Shown here in pieces: positions 47,151 to 55,792 of a stretch of DNA of 64,000 nucleotides. The notes under the pieces are model-generated. The model was not told where the DNA came from. It searched no databases and was given only the letters and a program-made list of their open reading frames with translations. The stretch is from NCBI RefSeq assembly GCF_003634695.1, contig NZ_RBWV01000013.1, positions 1-64,000 on the forward strand. The letters are read 5' to 3'. Position 1 is the stretch's first letter. The number at the start of each line of letters is the position of its first letter. The position numbers were made by a program, and so were the translations under genes. The stretch is from Motilibacter peucedani. GTDB taxonomy: Bacteria; Actinomycetota; Actinomycetes; Motilibacterales; Motilibacteraceae.

Positions 47151-49928
47151 ATGCAGGTAACGCGACGACGCGCACCAGTCGTCCGCCAAGGGCTCTTCGG
47201 CACCCGCAGGTTCCGCGTGGCCGTGGCCGGCGCTGCCGCACTGGCTGCCGCCAGCGGCGGCGTCGCCTACGGCTCGACGACCATCTTCGACCACAACGCG
47301 GTCGGCACTCAGTACGCCAACGGCCTGCAGGTGTCCGCCGACCAGGTCATCAAGCCCTTCGGAAGCCGTCTGACCACCCCCTACGGCAAGTTCATGGCTT
47401 CGACCGTCAGTCCTGACGGCCGCTTCCTCGCAGCCACCAGCACCGACCGCGGCGTGGCGCTGCAGGTCTTCGACCTCAAGACGTACGCGCTGCTCTGGCG
47501 CGCCGGCTCCGCGACGTCCGCCTCGGGCGTCGACCAGGCGCTGACCGTCACGACCGTCGGGCAGGAGGCCCCGACGTACTCGCCCGACGGCAAGGTCCTG
47601 TGGATGCCCAACGCCACAGGCCTGACCCGCTTCGCCGTGAAGGCGGACGGCACCCTCGGTGCCTTCACGACCGTGGCCATTCCGGACGTCGACGGCCGCG
47701 AGGCGCTCACCGGCGGCTCCGTCTACTCCGCTGACGGCAGGACCCTCTACGTCGCGGTCAACGGCCAGGACCGCGTCGTGGCCATCGACGCCACGACCGG
47801 CGCCATCGTGCGCTCGTGGGCGGTGGGCATCGCGCCGCGCCAGGTGGCGTTCGTGGGAGGCAGGCTCTACGTCAGCGACGAGGGCGGCCGCCAGGCCAAG
47901 GCGGGCGACACGACGATGGACTCCTACGGCACTGCGGTCCCTGCGGACGGCGACAAGGGCACCTCGACGACCGGCATCGTCAGCGTGATCGACACCGCTG
48001 CCCCGAGCGCCGCCGTCCGCTCCATCGGCGTCGGGCTGCACCCGACGGCGATGCACGTCGCCGGCAAGGCGCTCTTCGTCACGAACACCAACGACGACAC
48101 GGTCTCGGTGGTCGACACGACGAAGGGCAAGGTCGTGCAGACGATCAACGCCAAGCCGTGGGCCGGCTCCGAGGTGGGCTACCAGCCCAACGGGGTCACC
48201 CTGACGAACGACGGGCACCTGCTCGTCACCCTCGGGCGCGCGAACGCCGTCGCGGTCTACCGCTACCAGGGCGACCCGCAGTCGCCGGTCGACCTCATCG
48301 GTCTGCTGCCGACGGACTACTACCCCTCGAACGTCGCCGAGGTCGGCGGGCGCGTCGTCGTCACCAACACCCGTGGCATCGACGCGCGCGGTCCCGAGGT
48401 CGTCTCCAAGCAGGGGTTCGGCACCACGCCGGTCACGGGCCACGGAACGCACAGCACGACAGCCTCTCTCACGAAGTTCTCGCTGCCGGCCGACTCGGTC
48501 ATCGAGGACGAGACCGCCACGGTCTACGCACAGAACGGCTGGGGCAAGGCCAACCGCGACGTCAAGCAGACCCAGGGGCACCCCAAGAAGGCGACGGCCG
48601 TGCCCACCCGAATCGGTGACCCCTCGACCATCAAGCACGTCTTCCTGCTGGTCAAGGAGAACCGAACCTACGACCAGCTCTACGGCGACATGCCGCAGGG
48701 CAACGGCGACGCGTCGCTCGCGCAGTTCGGCAAGACGGTGACCCCGAACCAGCACGCGCTGGCGGAGCAGTTCGGCCTCTACGACAACACCTACGACATC
48801 GGCACCAACTCCGCCGAGGGTCACAACTGGCTCATGCAGGGCGACAACCCGGAGTACACGGAGACGAGCGCGGGGGAGTACACCCGCAGCTACGACACCG
48901 AGGAGGACGTCCTCGGCCACCAGCGCTCCGGCTTCCTCTGGACCAACGTCCAGGACGCCGGCGCCACCGCCCGCAACTACGGCGAGTTCCTCTACACCGA
49001 GGGCCGGCCTACCGCTCCGACGTGGCAGCAGTACTACTGCGTCGCCAGGAGCACCGACGCCGGCGGTGACCCGTCGCAGCTGTTCGACAACGGGCTCGAG
49101 GGCGACTACCACTCGGTCATCCCGTCGCTCGACGCGATCACCAACCACACGTCCCCGCCGTTCGACCTGACCATCCCTGACCAGTACCGCTACGAGGTCT
49201 GGAAGCAGGACTTCGAGAAGAACGGGCCGGCCAACTTCAACATGATGTGGCTGTCGAGCGACCACACGGGCGGTCCGGCGACCCCGCGCGCCATGGTGGC
49301 CGACAACGACCTCGCCGTCGGCAAGATCGTCGACGAGATCTCGCACTCGCCGTACTGGAAGGACTCGGCGATCTTCGTGGTCGAGGACGACAGCCAGGCC
49401 GGCGTCGACCACGTCGACGGCCACCGCGCGCCGATCCAGGTCATCAGTCCCTGGGCGAAGCGCGGTGTCGTCGACAGCACCTACTACACGCAGATCACGC
49501 TGGTGCGGACGATCGAGCAGATCCTCGGTGCCCAGCCGCTCAACCAGCGGCTCGCCGCGGCGACGCCGATGTACGGCGCCTTCGTCGACAAGAAGCCGGA
49601 CTACACGCCGTACGACGCGGTCCCGAACCAGGTCCCGCTGACCGAGGGCGTCACACCCCAGCCGGCGTGCGGGCCGGAGAGCGCCGCGGCGACGCGTACC
49701 TCTCTGTCCTCCGCAGCGACCGCGATGGCGGCTCAGTGGAACGCGTGGAAGTCGGCGCAGCAGCTGACCGGCAACGGCGCTCGTGCAGACGCAGCGGCCC
49801 CGGAGCTCATGAACCGCTACACGTGGTACGCCACGCACGGCTGGACGGTGCCCTACCCGGGCGACAGCCGGGTCTACGCGCCGTCGCAGGTCCCTGGCGG
49901 CGCCATCCCGTCGGCGGACTCCGACTGA
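47151..49928 (+). CDS. Secreted YVTN-type beta-propeller/phosphoesterase protein
   Basis: This 925-residue exported protein has a hydrophobic N-terminal signal or anchor (RRFRVAVAGAAALAAASGGVAYG). About residues 60-480 are a beta-propeller of YVTN-like repeats (GRTLYVAVNGQDRVVAIDATTG, KALFVTNTNDDTVSVVDTTKG). The C-terminal half (about 500-830) is an alkaline-phosphatase-superfamily phosphoesterase domain: KHVFLLVKENRTYDQLYGDM, TNSAEGHNWLMQGD, WLSSDHTGG and FVVEDDSQAGVDHVDGHRAP. The ENRTYDQ and DDSQAG.DHVDGH segments supply metal ligands. It follows the ABC exporter by 25 bp and may share its transcript. The natural substrate is unknown. Confidence 0.88.
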   Translation: MQVTRRRAPVVRQGLFGTRRFRVAVAGAAALAAASGGVAYGSTTIFDHNAVGTQYANGLQVSADQVIKPFGSRLTTPYGKFMASTVSPDGRFLAATSTDRGVALQVFDLKTYALLWRAGSATSASGVDQALTVTTVGQEAPTYSPDGKVLWMPNATGLTRFAVKADGTLGAFTTVAIPDVDGREALTGGSVYSADGRTLYVAVNGQDRVVAIDATTGAIVRSWAVGIAPRQVAFVGGRLYVSDEGGRQAKAGDTTMDSYGTAVPADGDKGTSTTGIVSVIDTAAPSAAVRSIGVGLHPTAMHVAGKALFVTNTNDDTVSVVDTTKGKVVQTINAKPWAGSEVGYQPNGVTLTNDGHLLVTLGRANAVAVYRYQGDPQSPVDLIGLLPTDYYPSNVAEVGGRVVVTNTRGIDARGPEVVSKQGFGTTPVTGHGTHSTTASLTKFSLPADSVIEDETATVYAQNGWGKANRDVKQTQGHPKKATAVPTRIGDPSTIKHVFLLVKENRTYDQLYGDMPQGNGDASLAQFGKTVTPNQHALAEQFGLYDNTYDIGTNSAEGHNWLMQGDNPEYTETSAGEYTRSYDTEEDVLGHQRSGFLWTNVQDAGATARNYGEFLYTEGRPTAPTWQQYYCVARSTDAGGDPSQLFDNGLEGDYHSVIPSLDAITNHTSPPFDLTIPDQYRYEVWKQDFEKNGPANFNMMWLSSDHTGGPATPRAMVADNDLAVGKIVDEISHSPYWKDSAIFVVEDDSQAGVDHVDGHRAPIQVISPWAKRGVVDSTYYTQITLVRTIEQILGAQPLNQRLAAATPMYGAFVDKKPDYTPYDAVPNQVPLTEGVTPQPACGPESAAATRTSLSSAATAMAAQWNAWKSAQQLTGNGARADAAAPELMNRYTWYATHGWTVPYPGDSRVYAPSQVPGGAIPSADSD

Positions 49929-49942
49929 CGCTCGCTCGTCCA

Positions 49943-49978
49943 GGACGGCCCGCCGGAAAGGACTCCGGCGGGCCGTCC
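49943..49978 (+). terminator. Terminator hairpin after the phosphoesterase gene
   Basis: GGACGGCCCGCCGGA and its exact complement (15 bp) flank a 6-nt AAGGAC loop. Confidence 0.85.
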
Positions 49979-49987
49979 GTCGTCCGC

Positions 49988-49993
49988 TAGCGT
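49988..49993 (+). promoter_or_regulatory. Leaderless -10 box of the hydrolase gene at 50000
   Basis: TAGCGT lies 6 nt before the ATG at 50000, only 10 bp past the upstream terminator stem. Confidence 0.55.
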
Positions 49994-49999
49994 GCCAGC

Positions 50000-50875
50000 A
50001 TGGTGGTGCGCGAGGAGCGGTACGCGGCCAGCGGGCCGTTGCGGATCTGGAGCGAGCGGACCGGTGACCCCGGCCTGCCCACGGTGCTGATGGTCATGGG
50101 CTCGGCCGCCCAAGGCATCAGCTGCCCCGACGCCCTGGTCGCGCGTCTCGTCGACCGTGGGGTGTCGGTGATCCGGTTCGACCACCGGGACACCGGACGC
50201 TCGAGCACCGTCGACTTCGACGCGCACCCCTACACGATCAGCGACCTGGCGCGCGACTGCCTGGCGGTCCTCGACGGCTGGGGCCTCGACTCCGCCCATG
50301 TCGCTGGCGCGTCCCTGGGCGGGATTATCGCGCAGCTGCTCGCGGTGCACTTCCCCGAGCGGGTCCGTTCCTTGACCGTCATCTCCAGCTCGCCGATGGG
50401 TCACGACCCCAGCCCTGCGTGGGAACGGGCGCAGGCGGGGGAGCCGGCCGACCCCGACGACCTGCCGCCGCCGTCGCCCGCCTTCCTGGCGCACCAGGCG
50501 TCGGACCTGCCTCCGGGTGTCGAGTCGGACGTCGAGCTGTTCCGGGTGTTCAACGGACCGGTGCGGCCGTTCGACGAGGCGGCGGCCCGGGCGATGCTCG
50601 AGCTCGCCCTCTCGCGCGCCACCGACCCGGCAGCCGCGGCACACCACCACCGGGCCGTGTGGCTGGAGTGCCCCGAGCTGGACGCCCCGCTCGCCTCGAT
50701 CACCGCGCCGACGTCAGTCGTGCACGGCGACCAGGACCCGGTCTACCCCCTGGCGCACGGTGAGGCCGTGGCAGCCGCGATCCCCGGCGCGGTGCTGCAC
50801 GTGGTGCCCGGCATGGGCCACGTGCTCACCTCGCCGGGACTGCCCGAGGAGGTCGCGGACCTGGTCCGCCTGTGA
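50000..50875 (+). CDS. Alpha/beta hydrolase
   Basis: This 291-residue cytoplasmic hydrolase has VLMVMGSAAQGISCP (oxyanion loop), FDHRDTGRSS, nucleophile Ser in GASLGGI (about residue 108), Asp in HGDQDPVYP and His in GMGHVL. The catalytic Asp and His order follows the canonical fold. It resembles the aclacinomycin methyl-esterase/RdmC-like type, but the substrate is unknown. It stands alone between a terminator and a convergent gene. Confidence 0.92.
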   Translation: MVVREERYAASGPLRIWSERTGDPGLPTVLMVMGSAAQGISCPDALVARLVDRGVSVIRFDHRDTGRSSTVDFDAHPYTISDLARDCLAVLDGWGLDSAHVAGASLGGIIAQLLAVHFPERVRSLTVISSSPMGHDPSPAWERAQAGEPADPDDLPPPSPAFLAHQASDLPPGVESDVELFRVFNGPVRPFDEAAARAMLELALSRATDPAAAAHHHRAVWLECPELDAPLASITAPTSVVHGDQDPVYPLAHGEAVAAAIPGAVLHVVPGMGHVLTSPGLPEEVADLVRL

Positions 50876-50907
50876 GCTGTGGACGTCACGGCTCGGGGCC
50901 GGTTCCG

Positions 50908-51456
50908 TCAGGGCGCTCCGCGGCGGTGCGCGACGGCTGCTGCCAGGTCCCTCGCACAGTCCTGCAGGGAGGCAGTGCCTGTGTCCACCTCGAGGTCGTA
51001 GGCCGCCCCGACGTGGACCCGCTCGGCCTGGGCTCGCGCCATCCCGAGCGGCCTGTCACCACGAGCCAGTTCTCGCGCCGCGGCCACGTCCGGGTCGCAG
51101 CGGACGCCGACCCACAGCACCTGGACACCGGAGAGGTGCGCGCGGAGCCGGTCCTGCGACGTCCTACCGTCGAGGAAGACGTCGTCGACCAGGACGCCGA
51201 CCCCAGCTCTGGCGATCGTGGCCAGCGCGGCCAGCCATGCGCGCTCGACGCGGCGGAACTCCGGGCCGACGTGCACGGAGCCGTCGGCACCGAAGGTGAT
51301 GGTCCTGGAGCCGGGACCCGAGCGCGGCAGCGCATCGACGAGGTCGTCGACGCTCAGGGCGACCCAGGGCTCCTCCAGCAGGCCCTGCACCGTGCGCACG
51401 AGCGAGGTCTTGCCCGAGCTGGAGCCGCCGTTCAGCACGACCATGTCTAGGGCCAC
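50908..51456 (-). CDS. Chloramphenicol phosphotransferase-like P-loop kinase
   Basis: This 182-residue protein has the P-loop LNGGSSSGKTSL (near residues 8-18) and DDVFLDGRTSQDRLRAHL, both typical of the CPT-like family. That family includes chloramphenicol 3'-O-phosphotransferase and related kinases. The product could inactivate a drug or phosphorylate another small molecule; the sequence does not decide between these. The start GTG 51456 is chosen because TACCCT lies 7 nt upstream; ATG 51444 is an alternative. It is divergent from the ArsR-VOC operon. Confidence 0.87.
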   Translation of the reverse strand: MALDMVVLNGGSSSGKTSLVRTVQGLLEEPWVALSVDDLVDALPRSGPGSRTITFGADGSVHVGPEFRRVERAWLAALATIARAGVGVLVDDVFLDGRTSQDRLRAHLSGVQVLWVGVRCDPDVAAARELARGDRPLGMARAQAERVHVGAAYDLEVDTGTASLQDCARDLAAAVAHRRGAP

Positions 51457-51463
51457 GCGGCCC

Positions 51464-51469
51464 AGGGTA
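51464..51469 (-). promoter_or_regulatory. Leaderless -10 box of the CPT-like gene
   Basis: TACCCT on the minus strand lies 7 nt before the GTG at 51456. It is 18 bp from the -35 of the divergent ArsR promoter, so regulation may be shared. Confidence 0.5.
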
Positions 51470-51486
51470 GGCAGTGCACCGGTGCC

Positions 51487-51516
51487 TTGACCGGCAAGTA
51501 GCCACTTGCCTAAAGT
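51487..51516 (+). promoter_or_regulatory. ArsR-VOC operon promoter with embedded operator
   Basis: TTGACC (51487-51492) and TAAAGT (51511-51516) are separated by 18 bp. That 18-bp spacer is exactly the inverted repeat GGCAAGT-AGCC-ACTTGCC. The GTG of the ArsR gene follows the -10 by 7 nt. The dyad in the spacer is where a repressor would block polymerase. Confidence 0.8.
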
Positions 51517-51523
51517 CGGAGCA

Positions 51524-51814
51524 GTGGGTGACGTGTTCAAGGCTCTGGCAGACCCCACTCGTCGCGCGCTGCTGGACGAGCTGCAGGACCGCGACGAGCA
51601 GACGCTGTTCGAGCTGTGCGCACGGTTGGCCACCAAGCACGGCCTGACGCCCTCACGCCAGGCCGTCGGTCAGCACCTCGACGTGCTGGCTGCGGCCGGG
51701 CTGGTGCGCCGGCGCCGCGAAGGTCGCTACACGTTCCACAGCTACGAGCCGCGTCCGCTGCGCGAGGCGCTGGAGCGGTGGCGGCTCGACGACCCTCAGG
51801 AGGGCTCACAGTGA
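51524..51814 (+). CDS. ArsR-family winged-helix regulator (likely autorepressor)
   Basis: This 96-residue regulator begins VGDVFKALADPTRRALLDELQDRDEQTLFELCARLATKHGLTPSRQAVGQHLDVLAAAGLVRRRREGRYTFHSYE. It has the winged-helix core with recognition helix SRQAVGQHLDVLAAAGL and wing RRREGRYTFH. There is a single cysteine and no metal motif. It is coupled to the VOC gene downstream (GTGA overlap), and the operator between its -35 and -10 suggests it represses its own operon. Confidence 0.92.
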   Translation: MGDVFKALADPTRRALLDELQDRDEQTLFELCARLATKHGLTPSRQAVGQHLDVLAAAGLVRRRREGRYTFHSYEPRPLREALERWRLDDPQEGSQ

Positions 51815-52206
51815 AGATCGGGCTGACGAGCGTGCTCGTCGACGACCAGGAGAGGGCTCTGCGCTTCTACACAGAGGTGCTCGGCTTCCTCGCCAAGAAC
51901 GACGTGCCGATGGGAGAGCACCGTTGGATCACCGTGGTCTCACCCGACGAGCCGGACGGTGTCGAGCTCGTGCTGGAGCCCGACGCACATCCGGCCGCCC
52001 GGCGCTTCAAGGAGGCGCTCGTCGCCGACGGCATACCTTGGACGGCCTTCACCGTGGAGGACGTCGAGGCGGAGCACGCCCGGCTCGCGGCGCAGGGCGT
52101 GCGGTTCACCCAGCAACCCGCGGCGATGGGCTCCGTCGTGACCGCGGTCCTCGACGACACCTGCGGCAACCTCATCCAGATCCTGCAGGTCTCCGCGGAC
52201 AGCTGA
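51811..52206 (+). CDS. VOC (glyoxalase/bleomycin-resistance-like) family protein
   Basis: This 131-residue protein has the two beta-alpha-beta-beta-beta modules of the VOC fold: VLVDDQERALRFYTEVLGF and ELVLEPDAHPAARRFKEALVADGIPWTAF, then AHARLAAQGVRFTQQPAAMGSVVTAVLDDTCGNLIQI. The glutamate of VELVLE and the terminal NLIQI match the family. It is likely a metal-dependent lyase or dioxygenase, or a binding protein for a small molecule that the paired ArsR regulates. Confidence 0.92.
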   Translation: MKIGLTSVLVDDQERALRFYTEVLGFLAKNDVPMGEHRWITVVSPDEPDGVELVLEPDAHPAARRFKEALVADGIPWTAFTVEDVEAEHARLAAQGVRFTQQPAAMGSVVTAVLDDTCGNLIQILQVSADS

Positions 52207-52240
52207 CCATCCGCGGCTGGAACGCCCGCACCTTCATCGG

Positions 52241-52246
52241 TAGCGT
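52241..52246 (+). promoter_or_regulatory. Leaderless -10 box of the fructosamine-kinase-like gene
   Basis: TAGCGT lies 6 nt before the ATG at 52253. Confidence 0.5.
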
Positions 52247-52252
52247 GGCTCC

Positions 52253-53128
52253 ATGGCGCTGCAGCAGCTCCGGGATCGGTTGGACGCGGCCGGGTTCCCC
52301 GTCAGCGACGTCCGGCCGACGGACGAGGGTTTCGCTGCTCTGTCCGGCATTGCGTCGCTGCAGGACGGTCGCACGGTCTTCGCCAAGACGTTCGCACAGC
52401 AGCCGGACGGCGACGTCTTCGCGGCCGAGGCGGAAGGTCTGGTCGCGCTGGGCAGCGCAGGACTGCGTACGCCTGAGGTCCTGCACAGCGACCCGGACCT
52501 CCTCGTGCTCTCGGTGCTGCAGCCCCGCCAGGAGACGCCGGAGTTCTGGGAGAAGCTCGCTCGCGACCTCGCGAACGTCCACCTGACGACGGTCAGCGAC
52601 AGGTTCGGTTGGCCGCACGACGGCTGGCTCGGGTCGAAGTCCCAGCACAACGCCTGGGAAACCGACGGTTTCGTGTTCTTCGCCGAGCGGCGGGTGCTGC
52701 GCTGGCTCCCCGAGCCGCGGGTGCAGGAGAAGCTCGACCCGAGTGACAGGAAGGCGCTCGAGCGGTTGTGCTCAGCCCTTCCCGACCTGATGCCTCCACG
52801 ACCGGCGTGCCTGACGCACGGGGACTTCTGGGCGCAGAACATCCTCGCCACGGCCGACGGGTCGCCCGCGGTCATCGACCCGGCGGTGTCGTTCATGTGG
52901 GCCGACGTGGACGTGGCGCACCTGTGGTCGACGCCGCACCCGCCACAGGCAGCGCGGTTCTTCGACGTGTACGCGGAAGTCACGCGCGCCGGCCCCGACT
53001 GGACCGACCGGCTGCCGTACGTGCAGCTGCGCCAGCACCTCGCGCTGATGGCCATGTTCGACGACGACTGGGGATCGGCCGACGCCGTCCGTGAGCTCGT
53101 CCGTCCCTTTCGTCGCGGAGGTGCGTGA
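52253..53128 (+). CDS. Fructosamine kinase-like phosphotransferase
   Basis: This 291-residue protein has an aminoglycoside-phosphotransferase/fructosamine-kinase fold: VFAKTFAQQ (ATP-binding Lys), FAAEAEGLVALGSAGLRTPEVL, the catalytic loop LTHGDFWAQNILATADGSPAVIDPAVSFMWADVDVAHL (HGD-x4-N and IDP). The W-P-DGWLGSKSQHN segment is characteristic of fructosamine kinases. They phosphorylate glycated amines to trigger deglycation, though substrate promiscuity in this family is common. It stands alone. Confidence 0.9.
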   Translation: MALQQLRDRLDAAGFPVSDVRPTDEGFAALSGIASLQDGRTVFAKTFAQQPDGDVFAAEAEGLVALGSAGLRTPEVLHSDPDLLVLSVLQPRQETPEFWEKLARDLANVHLTTVSDRFGWPHDGWLGSKSQHNAWETDGFVFFAERRVLRWLPEPRVQEKLDPSDRKALERLCSALPDLMPPRPACLTHGDFWAQNILATADGSPAVIDPAVSFMWADVDVAHLWSTPHPPQAARFFDVYAEVTRAGPDWTDRLPYVQLRQHLALMAMFDDDWGSADAVRELVRPFRRGGA

Positions 53129-53193
53129 ATCGAGGAAAGTGCTGCTGTCTAGGAGTTCCTCTTAGGTGCGGCAACTCTGTCAGTGGTGGCTTG

Positions 53194-53199
53194 TAGGTT
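53194..53199 (+). promoter_or_regulatory. Leaderless -10 box of the DUF222/HNH gene
   Basis: TAGGTT lies 7 nt before the GTG at 53207. Confidence 0.45.
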
Positions 53200-53206
53200 C
53201 TGGGAT

Positions 53207-54557
53207 GTGATCGCAGGAGCCGAGCAGCGGGCGTGGGTGTCGATGACCGACACCCTCGACACGCTGCTGTCCGGCGACAACGAGGTGGTCGGTGTGGCCA
53301 CCTCGGAAGGGCTGCTGGAGCGGTTGCGACACCTGGCTGCGGTACGCGCGCGGCTCGACGCTCTCGAAGCGCAGACGCTGACCGCGGTCGAGGCGCGGGA
53401 GGCCTACCGGCTCGACGCCGCCCCCACCACCGCGGCGTGGTTGCGGTACCACCTGCGCTTGGACCCCCGCGCCGCCCGCACCCGGCTGGCCCGCGCCCGG
53501 ACGCTGGCCGAGCTGCCGGGCACCGCGACCGCCCTCGCCTCCGCGGAGATCGAGGCCGGCCACGTCGACGCCCTGACGCGCGGCCGGGCCCGGGTCGGCA
53601 CCCCCACGATGGCCGCCGCCGAGGACACCCTGCTCGGACTGGCCCGCACCTCCAGCCCGGACCAGCTCCGCCTCGCCGTCGACCGGCTCGTCCAGGTCGT
53701 CGACCCCGACGAGACCGCCACCGCGCGCGCCGAACGTCAGCGCGCGCTGCGCCACCTGAACATCACCCCCGGGTTCGACGGCACGTGGACCCTGTCCGGG
53801 TTGCTCGATCCCGCCGACGGCGCCCTGGTCAAGGCCGCGTTCGACGCCTGCTCCAGGCTCCAGGCCCTGCCCGACGGCAGCCCCGACCCGCGCACCAAGG
53901 GCCAGCGCACCGCCGACACCCTCGTCCAGTTCGCCGCCACCGCCCTCGCCACCGGCCAGGCCCCGACCGTCGGCGGGGTCGCCCCGCACGTCAGCCTCGT
54001 GCTCGACCTGCCCACCCTGCGCGGCGAACTCACCACCGCGACCACTGGCGGCGGAAGTAGGAGCGCGGCGGCTGCTGCTGCGGGGTTGGCGGCGAGCGGG
54101 CTCGCGGCCCTGGTCGGGCGCTCGTTCGGCCCTGCCGCGCTCGCACGGCTCACCTGCGCCTGCGACCTGACTCCGGTGATCGTGAGCGAGTGGGGAGAGC
54201 CGCTCGCCCTCGGCCGCGAAGCCCGCCTCGCCCCGCAGGCGCACGTCAAGGCCGCGTGGGTCCGTGACGGCGGGTGCATCACCCCCGGCTGCGAGAGCCG
54301 CACCGTCCAGGTCCACCACATCAAGCACTGGGCCCGCGACTCCGGCCCCACCGACCTGGTCAAACGAGTGCCTGCTCTGCGAACGCTGCCACCACCTCGT
54401 CCACGACGACGGCTGGACCATCGAACCCGACCCCGCCAGACCCGGCCTGCTCCAGATCCGCTCACCCCGCGGCGGGCCACCCACCCCAGCCGTCCACGCC
54501 CTCGACCGCAACCCCGGCGCCACCCTCCCCCTGCCCTTCAGCAGAGAGGACGACTAG
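53207..54557 (+). pseudogene. DUF222/13E12-type HNH endonuclease-like gene with frameshift
   Basis: An N-terminal DUF222 domain (VIAGAEQRAWVSMTDTLDT... to about residue 290) is followed by an HNH nuclease domain (CITPGCESRTVQVHHIKHWARDSGPTDL). The frame then leaves the HNH fold at 54362-54364, where the sequence reads CAAACG. Deleting one A gives DLVNECLLCERCHHLVHDDGW, then TIEPDPARPGLL to a stop at 54557, which is exactly the rest of the HNH fold. So one extra A in a short A run disrupts the gene, by mutation or sequencing error. As read, the frame runs on to 54625 with no domain. Genes of this family are often present in many copies and mobile. Confidence 0.88.
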
Positions 54558-54806
54558 CGCGCCACGAGGTTCGGTCGGCGCGGCCTCGCGTCGCTGCCCG
54601 GAGTTGCGCAACTCCGGACCGTTGACGTCGTTGTCCCGAGGCGTTAGGTTCCCCTGCACACCAGCGAAAACGAGACATCTCGTCCACCCGGCCACGAACC
54701 GAAGACGGGATAGATCGCGCAACGGCCGAAAAGTGAGCGCTCACATACGAACTCCGGTTCCCGGGACATCCGGTGGACCACCCCCCTCGCGTCCACAGGA
54801 GCACGC
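54558..54806 (+). other. Intergenic region upstream of the secreted hydrolase gene
   Basis: This 249-bp gap follows the frameshifted HNH gene. It holds no further gene that I can support. A partly AT-rich stretch around 54640-54730 may carry the promoter of the hydrolase gene, but I cannot choose a -35/-10 pair with confidence. Confidence 0.3.
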
Positions 54807-55715
54807 ATGCGCTACCGCCGCACCATTCCTGCAGTCCTCGCGGCTGCCACTCTCGCGCTGGTCACCGGCAGTGCCGGTGTGTCTGCCGCACCGCGCCAGA
54901 ACGTTCCCTCGGTCGAGCGGTCGTTCCCGGTGGTCCGCGAAGCGGCGTTCGGTGCCCCGCAGTACACGGTCTACCGCCCGGCCGACGTCAAGGCCGTGGG
55001 CCACGACCTGCCCGTGGTCGTCTTCGGCAACGGGGCCTGCAACCACGAGTCCGACATCGAGTACATCACCACGCTGTCCCTCATCGCGTCCCACGGCTAC
55101 CTCGTGGTCGCCGAGGGCTACTACAACGGCGCGCCCGCCGGCCTGACCCGTGACGCCAGGCCTGACCTGCTGACCGGCGCCATCGACTGGGCCGCCTCGG
55201 CCGAGCGCACCCGCGGCAGCGACCTGCGCCACCGCATCGACCTGTCGAAGGTCGCCGTGGCCGGCCACTCGTGCGGCGGCATCGAGGCGATGGTCGCCGG
55301 TGAGGACCCCCGCGTCGACTCCGTCCTCGCCCTCGACACGGGCTTCTTCCCCACCTCGGCGCCGTTCGGCTACGGGCGCGAGGAGCTCGACAAGCTCCAC
55401 TCGCCCGTGCTGTTCCTCGACGGCGGTCCCGTCGACATCGCCTACGAGAACTCGGTCGCCAACTACGCCCGGGTCACGGTGCCCGCCGTCCACGCGACGA
55501 ACCCCGACGCGGGGCACGCCGGCTTCTGGCACAACACCCGAAACGGCGAGTGGGACATGACCCTCACGCCGGAGGTCGTCACCGTCATGGTGCAGTACCT
55601 CGACTACACGCTCTTCGACAGCGCCGCGGCCAAGGACTACTTCGTCGGGGCCAACCCCGGCATCACCAAGGTCGCCAAGTGGAGCGTGGAGAGCAAGAAC
55701 ATCCCGCAGACCTGA
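54807..55715 (+). CDS. Secreted alpha/beta hydrolase (chlorophyllase/lipase-like)
   Basis: This 302-residue exported protein has a signal peptide (to about residue 27, VSAAP). The hydrolase domain has VVVFGNGACNHESDIEYIT (oxyanion region), nucleophile Ser in GHSCGGIEAM, Asp in LFLDGGPVDIA and His in NPDAGHAGFW. The Ser sits in the canonical GHSxGG context. AGGAG lies 5-9 nt before ATG 54807. It is unrelated in sequence to the larger hydrolase at 34938. The substrate is unknown. Confidence 0.88.
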   Translation: MRYRRTIPAVLAAATLALVTGSAGVSAAPRQNVPSVERSFPVVREAAFGAPQYTVYRPADVKAVGHDLPVVVFGNGACNHESDIEYITTLSLIASHGYLVVAEGYYNGAPAGLTRDARPDLLTGAIDWAASAERTRGSDLRHRIDLSKVAVAGHSCGGIEAMVAGEDPRVDSVLALDTGFFPTSAPFGYGREELDKLHSPVLFLDGGPVDIAYENSVANYARVTVPAVHATNPDAGHAGFWHNTRNGEWDMTLTPEVVTVMVQYLDYTLFDSAAAKDYFVGANPGITKVAKWSVESKNIPQT

Positions 55716-55753
55716 TCAGTCCACCTGATCCAGTCCACTAGGCACCACTGTGG

Positions 55754-55792
55754 CGCCGGAGGCTCACGACCCTGCCGGGTCGGCCTCCGGCG
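55754..55792. terminator. Possible convergent terminator hairpin
   Basis: CGCCGGAGGC (55754-55763) and GCCTCCGGCG (55783-55792) are perfect 10-bp arms with a 19-nt loop. The right arm lies inside the end of the nitroreductase gene. It would serve both convergent genes. Confidence 0.55.

Noticed and set aside
53207-54557. Mobile element with a transposase
   Set aside because: The DUF222/HNH gene is of a multi-copy family, but I see no terminal inverted repeats, target duplications or transposase gene.
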